The position numbers were made by a program, and so were the translations under genes. A stretch of 64,000 nucleotides of DNA from Runella sp. MFBS21 (GTDB lineage: Bacteria; Bacteroidota; Bacteroidia; Cytophagales; Spirosomataceae). The stretch covers positions 1 to 64,000 of the forward strand of contig NZ_JARNTW010000020.1 in the NCBI RefSeq assembly GCF_029433105.1, in the 5' to 3' direction. Positions 7,786 through 16,082 of the stretch are shown one piece after another. Within the stretch, counting starts at the first letter, position 1, and each line of letters opens with the position of its first letter. The notes beneath the pieces are model-generated. The model was not told where the DNA came from. It was given only the letters and a program-made list of their open reading frames with translations, and did no database searches.

Positions 7786-8628
7786 ATGGACACACAAAAA
7801 GTTTGGTTTGTAACAGGCGCGTCGAAGGGTTTGGGGCTTAGTTTGGTAAAAAAACTAATAAACGAAGGCTATAAAGTTGCGGCAACTTCAAGAAAATTGG
7901 AAGACTTAACACGAGAAATGGGGGAGGCTTCCGATGTATTTTTGCCACTTCAAGTCGATTTAGTCAATGAGCAAAGCGTAGCAAATGCCATTGCTGAGAC
8001 GGTGGCAAAATGGGGGACAATAGAGGTCGTGGTCAACAATGCTGGGTATGGGCAATTGGGTACGTTGGAAGAATTAAGTGATGCCGAAGCCCGTCAAAAT
8101 TTTGATGTAAACGTGTTTGGATCACTCAATGTTATTCGGTTGGTTATGCCGCATTTCAGGGCACAGCTATCGGGTAATATTTTCAATATTTCATCTATTG
8201 GGGGCTTTACGGGCAATTTTCCTGGTTGGGGAATTTACTGTGCTACTAAGTTTGCCGTCGCAGGTTTTACCGAATCGCTTGCGGCCGAAGCAAAGGCGTT
8301 TGGCATAAGTGCAACAGTGGTGTATCCAGGTTATTTTCGCACCAGTTTTTTGTCGAAAGAATCGCTCAATACACCCATAAATGAGATTGCTGCGTACAAA
8401 GAAGCAAGAGAAATTCAGGCATTGCATGAGACCCAAATCAGCGGAAACCAACCTGGCGACCCCGATAAAGCAGCCGCAGTATTGATTGATGTGGTTAAAA
8501 ACGGTACGGCTCCTTTGCATTTATTTTTGGGACAAGATGCGTATGAGTTGGCAAAATCTAAGTTAGTCACCATTCAAAAAGACTTGGCAGCCCACGAGAC
8601 ATTGGCTACTGCTACTAATTTCAATTGA
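7786..8628 (+). CDS. Short-chain dehydrogenase/reductase (classical SDR)
   Basis: A 280-residue classical SDR. The cofactor loop is TGASKGLG at residues 10-17, then NNAGYG near 85. The catalytic Ser lies in NISSIGG and the Tyr/Lys pair in YCATK. An Arg following the first strand (TSRK) suggests NADPH preference. It is preceded by the AraC regulator at 6788, and the arrangement repeats at 18839-20601. The product probably reduces or oxidises a small carbonyl compound; the substrate is unknown. Confidence 0.9.
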   Translation: MDTQKVWFVTGASKGLGLSLVKKLINEGYKVAATSRKLEDLTREMGEASDVFLPLQVDLVNEQSVANAIAETVAKWGTIEVVVNNAGYGQLGTLEELSDAEARQNFDVNVFGSLNVIRLVMPHFRAQLSGNIFNISSIGGFTGNFPGWGIYCATKFAVAGFTESLAAEAKAFGISATVVYPGYFRTSFLSKESLNTPINEIAAYKEAREIQALHETQISGNQPGDPDKAAAVLIDVVKNGTAPLHLFLGQDAYELAKSKLVTIQKDLAAHETLATATNFN

Positions 8629-8683
8629 GGCATTTTAAAGGCGATTAATAGTAGCTAATCCTTCTTTTTGACCTTCTGTTTAA

Positions 8684-8899
8684 TTTTGGGGTTTACCGTA
8701 TGAAGGACGCATAGGACAAAAGGAGTTTGGCTTTACCCTGATTGTATTTGTGATTGGTATGTTTTTGATTCAAACCCTCTCCGCACTTGCCATCGGTACC
8801 AAACTCCTGTCCGAAGAAATTGTAATTCCTGTTTTTTGCCTGCTCGTACTGCCTATTGTTACGTTTTTATTGGCTCAAGGGGCAAAACGATGCCATGAC
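8684..8899 (+). pseudogene. Remnant of a DUF805 membrane protein gene
   Basis: The frame after the TAA at 8681 reads YEGRIGQKEFGFTLI, then hydrophobic segments, then AQGAKRCHD, which matches the N-terminal two thirds of DUF805 inner-membrane proteins. There is no ATG at the expected N-terminus. Similarity stops at base 8899, exactly where the sigma-factor gene on the other strand ends. The frame runs on to 9061 only as antisense of that gene. I read it as a gene truncated by a deletion. Confidence 0.6.
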
Positions 8900-8904
8900 T
8901 TTTT

Positions 8905-10326
8905 TTACTCTGCTATGTCTATTTCGATTGCGCCATTTTTACCCGAATCTCCATACTTTGCAAGGGCATTTTGGGCCGATAACGACCTGAGGCTGTATTT
9001 TTTGTTGGTCAGATTTATTTTATCCCCCAATTTAGCAGGCTTGCCATCTATTACTAAATAATATACCTTACCCAGAAAATTTATTCTACCATTGGTAATG
9101 GTATTATTTTTTCCAAAATTGATAATGGATTTTCCTTCAAAATACAGCTCGTTATTTTCTGCCGACCAATTGAGCTTTTCTCCATAAAAAGTGCCTGAAG
9201 CATTGGTGTTTATAGGATTATCCAAAACAGTTTTTTGAAGCATGTCGATATTTATATCGGCTGAGTTATCCAAAATAACCGTTTGTCGTTTGTTGGTATT
9301 TACACCGACTGGATTATCCAAAACAACTGTTTGTGGTTTATCTACAATTGTTTCCATTTTAGCGGTGGAGTTTGTAGTAATTTTTGTCTGTGCATTGCTA
9401 TTTACACCCAAACTTGCGACTGTGGCTGCTACTAGCCCGATTGATTTTAAATTTTTCATTGAATCTGCATTTATAGTTAAAGAATCATTTTGACTATTGA
9501 TGCGATTTTCTGAAATGGTGGCAGTGTCTTCTAAAATATTATTTTTTTTTGTTTCAATTATTGAATCGTTTTGTTCAAAATTTGCCCAAAAAACCAAAGA
9601 GGCTACCCCAATACTTAAAATGGGAACCGCAGCACTCAAATAAGTATAAAGAAAAGGGAGTTTAGGGTTAAATAGAGGTGCTGAAACACTGGAGTTTGTA
9701 AATAAATCGAATGAAATACTTTTGGAAGCGGAGATTTCAAAATACTCGAAACGTTTTTTACATAGTTCATCAATATTCCAAAAAAGTAAGAAAACGGCTG
9801 ATTTTTTCTTCTTTTGATTGAGTAACTCCTTGATTCTCTTACGAGCTCTTGCCAAATGCGATTTTGAAGTACCTTCGCTAATACCGAGTTCTTTGGCAAT
9901 TTGAGCATGGCTAAAGCCATCAATCACATAAAGATTAAACACCATTTTATGGTGCTCAGGCAATTGATTAATTACCGCTAAAAGCTCTGCTTCTGAGAAG
10001 TCTTGTTTTTCTTCGTACGTTGATTCTTCGTTATTTTCCACCTCATGTTGCAGATAATCAGTTATGTATTTCTGTTTTTGTTGACCACGTAAATATTGCA
10101 AGCATTGATTCACCATGATTCGCCGTAGCCATGCTTCAAATGGCCCTTTTCCTTCAAACTCAGCCACTTTTTCATAAGCCAACAAAAAGGCATCGTGGGC
10201 TAAATCTTCGGCTATTTCCCTATCTGTCGTATAGCGATAGCCTACACCAATCAATTTATTGATGTTTTGGCGGTAGGCTTTTTCCCAAAATGTTTTTGAG
10301 GCTACTATCAAATTTGAATGTTCCAT
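8905..10326 (-). CDS. ECF sigma factor fused to a membrane-anchored anti-sigma-like tail
   Basis: A 473-residue protein against about 190 for an ordinary ECF sigma factor. Sigma region 2 is at about 20-85 (DREIAEDLAHDAFLLAYEK) and region 4 at about 112-168 (GFSHAQIAKELGISEGTSKS). The chain then continues without a stop into WNIDELCKKRFEYFE (183-197), which resembles the cytoplasmic start of anti-sigma factors normally encoded by the next gene. A transmembrane helix lies near 224-247. A second hydrophobic stretch after Met290 looks like a signal peptide ending NSNAQ. Three repeats built on TVxLDN fill 330-376, and the end reads ALAKYGDSGKNGAIEI, a motif seen at the C-termini of Bacteroidota M56/TonB-linked proteins. 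It is divergent from the TonB-dependent barrel at 10513, a classic ECF target. Confidence 0.85.
   Translation of the reverse strand: MEHSNLIVASKTFWEKAYRQNINKLIGVGYRYTTDREIAEDLAHDAFLLAYEKVAEFEGKGPFEAWLRRIMVNQCLQYLRGQQKQKYITDYLQHEVENNEESTYEEKQDFSEAELLAVINQLPEHHKMVFNLYVIDGFSHAQIAKELGISEGTSKSHLARARKRIKELLNQKKKKSAVFLLFWNIDELCKKRFEYFEISASKSISFDLFTNSSVSAPLFNPKLPFLYTYLSAAVPILSIGVASLVFWANFEQNDSIIETKKNNILEDTATISENRINSQNDSLTINADSMKNLKSIGLVAATVASLGVNSNAQTKITTNSTAKMETIVDKPQTVVLDNPVGVNTNKRQTVILDNSADINIDMLQKTVLDNPINTNASGTFYGEKLNWSAENNELYFEGKSIINFGKNNTITNGRINFLGKVYYLVIDGKPAKLGDKINLTNKKYSLRSLSAQNALAKYGDSGKNGAIEIDIAE
9199..9339 (-). repeat. Coding tandem repeats in the sigma-fusion tail
   Basis: Three degenerate units of 15-17 codons centred on QTVVLDNPVG, QTVILDNSAD and KTVLDNPIN encode residues 330-376 of the sigma fusion. 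They lie outside the predicted membrane helix and may form a periplasmic stalk or ligand-binding strand repeat. Confidence 0.7.
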
Positions 10327-10512
10327 AGATTACATGATGCAAAAAATAGAAAGGGTGGCAGGGAAGAACAAATAAATTTATCAAAAAATAATTTTTGTCA
10401 AAAACTAGGTAACACCCCTAACCCTTGCATTTCATCAATCAATCCTCGCACTTCGTCAATCGTATCTAGTTGAAAGAAAAAGTCTCGCTTGTTTTGATGA
10501 AAAAACAGCAAA

Positions 10513-12939
10513 ATGAGGACACTATTGCTTTTAACATTTTTTTCAAACTTCGCCTTTGCGCAAATCACAGGCCAAATCATCACTCCAAAAAGAGAAGCTG
10601 TTCCGTTTGTCAACGTGCTGCTTTTGGCTGCCTCCGACAGTAGTTTGGTATCAGGTACCACCACCAATGAAGGGGGGAACTATCAACTTTTGTTGCCAAA
10701 AACGGGGCGTTTTTATTTGAAAGTCAGTGGGGTAGGGTATCAGTCGCGACTTTCTGAGGCGTTTGAAGTAAATGCTTCCAAATCGACCATTGCACTGGCT
10801 GATTTGACACTTTTGGAAGAAGAAAATACCCTGAACGAAGTAAAGGTTTCGGCCAAGAAAGAACTCATTCAAACCACGCCGCTGGGCAAAATTATCAATC
10901 TTCAAAGTAGCCTTATGACCAAAGGAAGCAACGCTTTGCAGGTACTGGAGCGATTGCCAGGGGTGATTTCGGACCGACGAAACAATCAATTTAGCTTGAA
11001 CGGACAGAGCGGCGTAACGATCATGTTCAATGGCCGAAAGGTGCAGATGCCGATGGAAGAACTGATGTCGCTGCTTGAAAATACGGTGGCCGATAACATC
11101 GAAAAAATTGAACTTATCACTTCTCCCACTGCCCAATACGACGCTGACGGAGGAGCGGGGATTATCAATATTATCTTCAAGAACAACGAACTATTGGGGA
11201 CGAAAATCAATTTTTCGGCTACGGCAGGGTATGGTTATAAAGAAAAAGCCCTTACCACAATTGGTATTTCTCATGGATTCAAAAAGCTAAATCTTAATGC
11301 TTCTTATTCGTTCAATCATGATGTTCGGAAATCTGGATACGCAGGTGATGGTACAGCAGGGGCTTCGTTTATGCTGGGCGAAACCTACAATACTTTTTAT
11401 GGAATTGCTCGTCGATACCAAAACAATCATAATCTAAATTTTGCGGCACAATATCAGCCTAATCCCAAAACTACACTTGGTGTCGATTTTGTTGGAAGTT
11501 TTGATAAATCTCATAATTTGGTAAACAATGGAGGTACTTACCAGCTAAAAAGAGGGGATTTTTTTGAAATAGCGATGCTTTCAGATGGCTTGACGACCAA
11601 GCAAAACAATATCTCGTCGTTTTATCTAAAACAGACTTTTTCGCCTAAAACACAATTCAATGCCGATTTTAGCTACATAAATTATTCCAACAACAGCCCC
11701 GCAGGTATTTCTTTGGAATATTTTGATGAACAAAAACAGCCGATAAAACCCCAGTTTTCAATTTTTACGTACGGGAATAGAGGCGAAAGTATTTCTAAAA
11801 TACATGTAGGTGTTTTTAAAGCTGATTTGACTACGCAGTTTAGCGAAAAAATCAATGCTGATTTTGGCATAAAAACGAGCTTTGCCCAAAATGAAAACGA
11901 CAGTAAGGTAGAAAGAAAAGTGAACGATACTTGGGAAATAGATCCACGCTTGCAAAGCCAACTCAAAAGTCAGGAACGGATTGCTGCGGTATATTCTCAA
12001 GTTAAATATATGCTTGACGCTAAAAGTAATCTTCTTTTTGGACTGCGTTATGAATATTGGAAAAGAGATTTTAACAATCAAGATGGCGTATTTGAGATTT
12101 CAAAATTCTTTCCATCGGTGCTTTATACCTATGCCATTAATCAAAATTCCTCGATTAATTTCAATTACAGTCGCCGTATCAGTCGCCCTGCCTATACCGA
12201 CCTGATTTCCAATTTGTTTTACACCGATCCCACTTTTGTTTTTTCTGGAAATCCATTGCTAAAACCTACACTCTCTGATATGCTCAAAGTTGAGTATGCA
12301 AAAAAAGGTTTGAGCCTTGGTATTTCAGCTCAATATGATTTGAATCCTATTTTGAGGTATCAGATTACCTCAAATGCCACCAAAGATGTAGGTATCTCTT
12401 CGCCACAAAACCTGGATTACATGAAAAGTCTGAATCTATTTTTGAGCTACCCTTTTCAACTTGCAAAATGGTGGAAGCTGACATTAAACACCCTTACTTC
12501 TCTCCGAGATTATAAGGTTTCTTACAGTCAATTTCCTGCCGAAAAGCGATATGTGTTTCAGAATCTCAATTTCTCACAACAAATCAACTTGCCTAAAAAC
12601 TTTGAAGTTGAGCTTTCGGGCTGGTACAATATGCCCTATTTTGAAGGCCCGAATACAATCAAAGGCTTTGGTGTAGCCAATGTAGGAATTGCTAAAAAAC
12701 TTAAAAATGACAAAGGAACATTATTGCTCACTTTACCCGATGTTTTTCGTTCGTTTAGTGTACATTCACACAACGGCGGCATGGCACCCATTGCCTTCGA
12801 CATCAACACAGTGTCGAATTGGCGTGACGAAACGGTATTTTATCGGGTCATTAAATTGACCTACGCACGAAGTTTTGGTAAAAACACCCGCAGCGTGAAG
12901 TACGAGGCCAAAGATGAAGAAAGGGAGAGGGTGCAGTGA
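10513..12939 (+). CDS. TonB-dependent-type outer-membrane beta-barrel receptor (OMP_b-brl_3-like)
   Basis: An 808-residue outer-membrane protein. The signal peptide MRTLLLLTFFSNFAFAQ is followed by a carboxypeptidase-regulatory-like beta sandwich at about 18-100 (ITGQI...VPFVNVLLL...GTTTNEGGNYQL). A plug domain lies at about 120-230 (NALQVLERLPGV, SPTAQYDADGGAGIINI). The rest is a barrel of alternating aromatic strands with no C-terminal sorting domain. No SusD gene is adjacent, so it is unlikely to be a polysaccharide SusC. It is divergent from the sigma-factor fusion, which probably controls it. The substrate is unknown; iron chelates or peptides are possible. Confidence 0.88.
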   Translation: MRTLLLLTFFSNFAFAQITGQIITPKREAVPFVNVLLLAASDSSLVSGTTTNEGGNYQLLLPKTGRFYLKVSGVGYQSRLSEAFEVNASKSTIALADLTLLEEENTLNEVKVSAKKELIQTTPLGKIINLQSSLMTKGSNALQVLERLPGVISDRRNNQFSLNGQSGVTIMFNGRKVQMPMEELMSLLENTVADNIEKIELITSPTAQYDADGGAGIINIIFKNNELLGTKINFSATAGYGYKEKALTTIGISHGFKKLNLNASYSFNHDVRKSGYAGDGTAGASFMLGETYNTFYGIARRYQNNHNLNFAAQYQPNPKTTLGVDFVGSFDKSHNLVNNGGTYQLKRGDFFEIAMLSDGLTTKQNNISSFYLKQTFSPKTQFNADFSYINYSNNSPAGISLEYFDEQKQPIKPQFSIFTYGNRGESISKIHVGVFKADLTTQFSEKINADFGIKTSFAQNENDSKVERKVNDTWEIDPRLQSQLKSQERIAAVYSQVKYMLDAKSNLLFGLRYEYWKRDFNNQDGVFEISKFFPSVLYTYAINQNSSINFNYSRRISRPAYTDLISNLFYTDPTFVFSGNPLLKPTLSDMLKVEYAKKGLSLGISAQYDLNPILRYQITSNATKDVGISSPQNLDYMKSLNLFLSYPFQLAKWWKLTLNTLTSLRDYKVSYSQFPAEKRYVFQNLNFSQQINLPKNFEVELSGWYNMPYFEGPNTIKGFGVANVGIAKKLKNDKGTLLLTLPDVFRSFSVHSHNGGMAPIAFDINTVSNWRDETVFYRVIKLTYARSFGKNTRSVKYEAKDEERERVQ

Positions 12940-12967
12940 AATAGGGGCTTTAATGAACGCATTTTAC

Positions 12968-12975
12968 TATATTTG
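12968..12975 (+). promoter_or_regulatory. -7 promoter box TATATTTG
   Basis: An exact match to the Bacteroidota -7 pattern TAnnTTTG, 28 bp before the ATG of the Crp/Fnr gene. A transcript would start near 12982 with a leader of about 20 nt. This supports the start at 13003 rather than the in-frame TTG at 12973, which lies inside the box. Confidence 0.55.
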
Positions 12976-13002
12976 TTAAGCAGGAACCTTACAACCAATA
13001 AG

Positions 13003-13593
13003 ATGCAATCAGAGATAGCCCTATTTTTGGACTCCGTAAAAGTAATATGCCCTGACATTTCGGACGAAGAATTATCAAGGTTTGCATCAAAACTTACGAC
13101 GATTGAGTTAAACAAAAAAGAGTTTTTTATTCACTCCGATAAAATTCAAAAATCAATTGGATTTATCACCAAGGGCGTAGTTCGCGCTTATTTTGTGGAT
13201 GCAGAAGGCGATGAACGAACCGTTGGCTTTTATGCCGAGGGCGATTACGCTACCCATTATCCCGCCTTCATTACGCAAACACCGAGCCGTTATTCTATCC
13301 AATGTTTAGAGCCTACAACTTTGGTTTGTCTTTCGTTTGAGAATCAACAATTGCTTTACCAACAGTCGCCCGTTTTTGAAAGATACGGTCGTATCATCGC
13401 CGAGGAAGTGTTAAAGGCGCAGCAGTCTCGCATCGAAAGTTTTATATTTGAAACGGCTGAAGAACGCTACCTTCATTTTATGAAAAGAAATGCCGCCCTC
13501 TTCAACAGAGTCTCACTTTCTCACCTTTGCAGCTACCTCGGCATTGAAAGACAATCTCTTACGCGTATTCGCCAAAAATTAGCCCATAAATAG
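13003..13593 (+). CDS. Crp/Fnr-family transcriptional regulator
   Basis: A 196-residue protein. The cyclic-nucleotide-binding-type beta barrel is at about 20-130 (IQKSIGFITKGVVRAYFVD, VGFYAEGDYATHYP). A C-terminal helix-turn-helix is at about 160-196 (VSLSHLCSYLGIERQSLTRI). The recognition helix has the E-x-x-S-L-x-R pattern. The start is set by the promoter box at 12968. No nucleotide-binding Arg signature is obvious, so the ligand is uncertain. A perfect TGACA-N6-TGTCA palindrome begins 5 bp after its stop and upstream of the quinone reductase at 13669, which suggests that gene as its target. Confidence 0.9.
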   Translation: MQSEIALFLDSVKVICPDISDEELSRFASKLTTIELNKKEFFIHSDKIQKSIGFITKGVVRAYFVDAEGDERTVGFYAEGDYATHYPAFITQTPSRYSIQCLEPTTLVCLSFENQQLLYQQSPVFERYGRIIAEEVLKAQQSRIESFIFETAEERYLHFMKRNAALFNRVSLSHLCSYLGIERQSLTRIRQKLAHK

Positions 13594-13597
13594 TTTT

Positions 13598-13643
13598 TGA
13601 CACTTTTGTGTCAGGTACACCTTCGGTTTTGAGCCCACCTTTG
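13598..13643 (+). promoter_or_regulatory. Crp-type palindrome and -7 box upstream of the quinone reductase
   Basis: TGACACTTTTGTGTCA (13598-13613) is a perfect 16-bp palindrome with Crp half-site spacing (TGACA-N6-TGTCA). A CACCTTTG box at 13636-13643 fits a -7 element. The palindrome centre lies 34.5 bp before the first T of TTTG, so about 42-43 bp before a predicted start site, the class II activator position. Confidence 0.65.
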
Positions 13644-13668
13644 CAGTATCAATTAACGATTTACTGCA

Positions 13669-14256
13669 ATGAAAAAGAACATATTGCTCCTCTTAGGTCA
13701 CCCTTCCGACCAATCATTTTGTAACGCACTTTTGGAGGCTTACCAAAAAGGGGCTGAAAGTGCAGGTGCAAATTGCAAGATTATTAAGATTGCCAATTTG
13801 GAATTTGACGTAAATCTGGCTGATGGCTACAAGAAAGGGGAAGCCATGCAGCTTGAGAAAGATTTGGTCGAATCTCAGCAACTTATCCAATGGGCAGACC
13901 ACTTGGTTTTGGTGTATCCAAACTGGTGGGGTTTTATGCCTGCCGTTACCAAAGGTTTCTTCGACCGCATATTTCTCCCAGGTTTTGCTTTCAAAAACCA
14001 TTCAGGAAAAAGCTTTCCTGAAAAACTCCTCAAAGGAAAAAGTATCAGAATAATGGTAACCATGGATACGCCAAAATTGTGGTTCTATCTCATTTACCGC
14101 GCTTCCCAATATCAAATCCTGAAAGACATTATATTCGGATACGTAGGTTTTGACCCGATTCGGTTCTCCACTTTTGGATTTATTCGAAAATCAACGGATG
14201 AACTGAGGGCCAAGTGGCTTGCTGAAGTGAAGCAATTAGGAGAACAATTGAAATGA
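13669..14256 (+). CDS. NAD(P)H-dependent quinone reductase, flavodoxin-2 fold
   Basis: A 195-residue protein of the NQO1/KefF-like flavodoxin_2 family, which uses FMN or FAD for two-electron reduction of quinones. The signature elements are LGHPSDQSFCNALLEAY at the N-terminus, LVLVYPNWWGFMPAVTKGFFDRI in the middle and the flavin loop near LPGFAF. It sits downstream of the Crp/Fnr regulator with a Crp-type palindrome in between, so it is probably part of that regulator's output. It probably acts in the cytoplasm against quinone or electrophile stress. The electron acceptor is unknown. Confidence 0.87.
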   Translation: MKKNILLLLGHPSDQSFCNALLEAYQKGAESAGANCKIIKIANLEFDVNLADGYKKGEAMQLEKDLVESQQLIQWADHLVLVYPNWWGFMPAVTKGFFDRIFLPGFAFKNHSGKSFPEKLLKGKSIRIMVTMDTPKLWFYLIYRASQYQILKDIIFGYVGFDPIRFSTFGFIRKSTDELRAKWLAEVKQLGEQLK

Positions 14257-14323
14257 AAAATAACAAACGGAAAAGCCGAACACCGATACACAAAGTAGGC
14301 CAAACAAACAAATAACAAATAAA

Positions 14324-15136
14324 ATGAAAAAGTTGATTTTAGCGCTGTTTAGTGCAGCCTCTTCAGTATTCGCACTTGCATCTTGCACCAGAGAAAATGC
14401 AACGCCAAGTGTTCCATTCCAAACCTATGTGCTCGTACACGGTGCATGGCAAGCTTCCTACGTTTGGGAGGCCGTCCGTGCAGATTTAATCAAAAATGGT
14501 AATAAGGTGATTGTTGTTGAACTTCCCGGGCATGGTGCAGATAAGACGCCGCTTCACACGCTTACACTGGATGTGTATCGGGATAAAGTTTTGGAAGCTA
14601 TCGCTCAATTAAACGAAAAAGTAATTCTGGTAGGACACAGCATGGGTGGAATGGTGGTGTCGGCAGTGGCTGAAAAAGCACCTGCAAGAATCAGCAAGTT
14701 GGTGTACATCGGGGCATTTCTTCCTACCAACGGACAGGCATTGGTTGAATTGGCTTTTTCTGACCCCGATTCAAAACTTGGCCCCAATCTCATCGAAGCT
14801 TCTGATAAACTGTCGTTGGATGTAAATAAGGAAAACCTAACGAGCTTATTTATCCATGACGGTTCGCAGGCAGCCAAAGAAAAGGTTTTGTCTAGCTACC
14901 GAGGTGAGCCGTCGATTCCATTGACCAATAAGGTGTCATTGACAACGCAAGGGTTCGGATCTGTTGAAAAAGTGTATATCAAAACACTTCAGGACGTGGT
15001 GGTTTCTCCAAGTTTACAGGACAGAATGATTGCGGGTGCAGGTATCAAAACGGTCTATCAAATAAATACCAGTCACTCACCGTTTTTGTCGCAACCTGTT
15101 GAAGTGGCCAATCTTCTCATCAAAATAGGGCAATAA
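14324..15136 (+). CDS. Alpha/beta hydrolase, predicted lipoprotein esterase
   Basis: A 270-residue protein. The N-terminal signal ends in a lipobox-like LASC (residues 18-21), so it is likely lipidated and exported. The core is the EstC/hydroxynitrile-lyase-like branch: HGAWQASYVWEAV (oxyanion region), the nucleophile elbow GHSMGGM with the catalytic Ser, and a C-terminal His in NTSHSPFL. The SDR gene follows after 20 bp, so the two are probably co-transcribed. The substrate is unknown; small esters or lactones are plausible. Confidence 0.87.
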   Translation: MKKLILALFSAASSVFALASCTRENATPSVPFQTYVLVHGAWQASYVWEAVRADLIKNGNKVIVVELPGHGADKTPLHTLTLDVYRDKVLEAIAQLNEKVILVGHSMGGMVVSAVAEKAPARISKLVYIGAFLPTNGQALVELAFSDPDSKLGPNLIEASDKLSLDVNKENLTSLFIHDGSQAAKEKVLSSYRGEPSIPLTNKVSLTTQGFGSVEKVYIKTLQDVVVSPSLQDRMIAGAGIKTVYQINTSHSPFLSQPVEVANLLIKIGQ

Positions 15137-15156
15137 CAAATAAACAACTTACAATC

Positions 15157-15951
15157 ATGGACTTACAATTGAATAAAAAAACAGTATTGGTATCGGGCTC
15201 CACAACTGGGATTGGCTATGCCATTGCAAAAGGATTTGCCAAAGAAGGAGCAACGGTGTATTTAAACGGCAGAACTGAAACGGGTGTCAATGACGCATTA
15301 AATCGAATTAAGAATGAAATTCCCAATGCCAAAGTCTTAGGAATAACGGCAGACCTCACTATCGAAGAGGGCTTTAACCACCTTAGTAGAGAAGTGACAG
15401 AGGTGGATATATTGGTCAATAATCTCGGAATCTATGAACCTGTCGATTTTTTTGAGTCAACAGACGAAGACTGGGCCAAAATGTTTAATATCAATGTATT
15501 GAGTGGGATTCGACTAACCCGTTTTTACATGTCAAAAATGATGAAGAAGAGTTGGGGACGAGTCCTATTTATTTCGAGTGAATCAGCTATCCAAATTCCC
15601 ACCGAAATGATTCATTATGGCATGTCAAAAACGGCACAACTTTCGATTGCCAACGGACTGGCGCAATTAACGAAAGGCAGTGGAGTAACAGTAAATTCTA
15701 TTCTTCCTGGGCCAACCTTTTCAGAAGGGGTAGAGCGCTTCATTGGCAACCTTGCCGAGCAAAAAAAACTGACTCCCAAAGAGATAGAGCATCAGTTTTT
15801 TGCCGAAACCCGCCCCCTTAGTTTGTTACAGCGATTCATCACTCCCGATGAAGTAGCAAGCGCTGTATTATACATTTCGAGCGAGTGGGCGGCTGCTACC
15901 AATGGCGCTGCCATTCGAGTAGATGGAGGGATTTTGAAAGGAATACACTAA
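15157..15951 (+). CDS. Short-chain dehydrogenase/reductase (FabG-like)
   Basis: A 264-residue classical SDR with cofactor loop SGSTTGIG at residues 13-20, NNLG, the catalytic Ser in FISSES and Tyr/Lys in YGMSK. The C-terminus ends with the usual VDGG segment. NADPH use is suggested by NGRTE after the second strand. It is 20 bp downstream of the esterase and shares its transcript by spacing. A perfect hairpin at 15971-16002 ends the unit. It is one of four SDR-superfamily genes between 5632 and 20601. Confidence 0.9.
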   Translation: MDLQLNKKTVLVSGSTTGIGYAIAKGFAKEGATVYLNGRTETGVNDALNRIKNEIPNAKVLGITADLTIEEGFNHLSREVTEVDILVNNLGIYEPVDFFESTDEDWAKMFNINVLSGIRLTRFYMSKMMKKSWGRVLFISSESAIQIPTEMIHYGMSKTAQLSIANGLAQLTKGSGVTVNSILPGPTFSEGVERFIGNLAEQKKLTPKEIEHQFFAETRPLSLLQRFITPDEVASAVLYISSEWAAATNGAAIRVDGGILKGIH

Positions 15952-15970
15952 AATACAGTCATGCGTAAAT

Positions 15971-16002
15971 CAGGTGTTTTTGGCGATTTTCAAAAACACC
16001 TG
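15971..16002 (+). terminator. Perfect 12-bp hairpin after the esterase-SDR unit
   Basis: CAGGTGTTTTTG (15971-15982) pairs perfectly with CAAAAACACCTG (15991-16002) around an 8-nt loop. No T-run follows, so it may be a factor-assisted terminator or an operator for the AraC gene downstream. Confidence 0.5.
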
Positions 16003-16010
16003 ATTCTGTG

Positions 16011-16018
16011 TAGTTTTG
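16011..16018 (+). promoter_or_regulatory. -7 promoter box TAGTTTTG
   Basis: Matches TAnnTTTG and lies 65 bp before the ATG of the membrane AraC gene, just after the hairpin at 15971-16002. No clear -33 TTTG is visible. Confidence 0.4.
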
Positions 16019-16082
16019 TTGAAGGAAGAAAATCGAACACAGGAGACGCTCCTTAAATAGATTGTAATAACTACTCAGAAAA

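Noticed and set aside
8900-9061. Plus-strand extension of the DUF805 frame
   Set aside because: After 8899 the frame is simply antisense to the sigma-fusion C-terminus and shows no DUF805 similarity.
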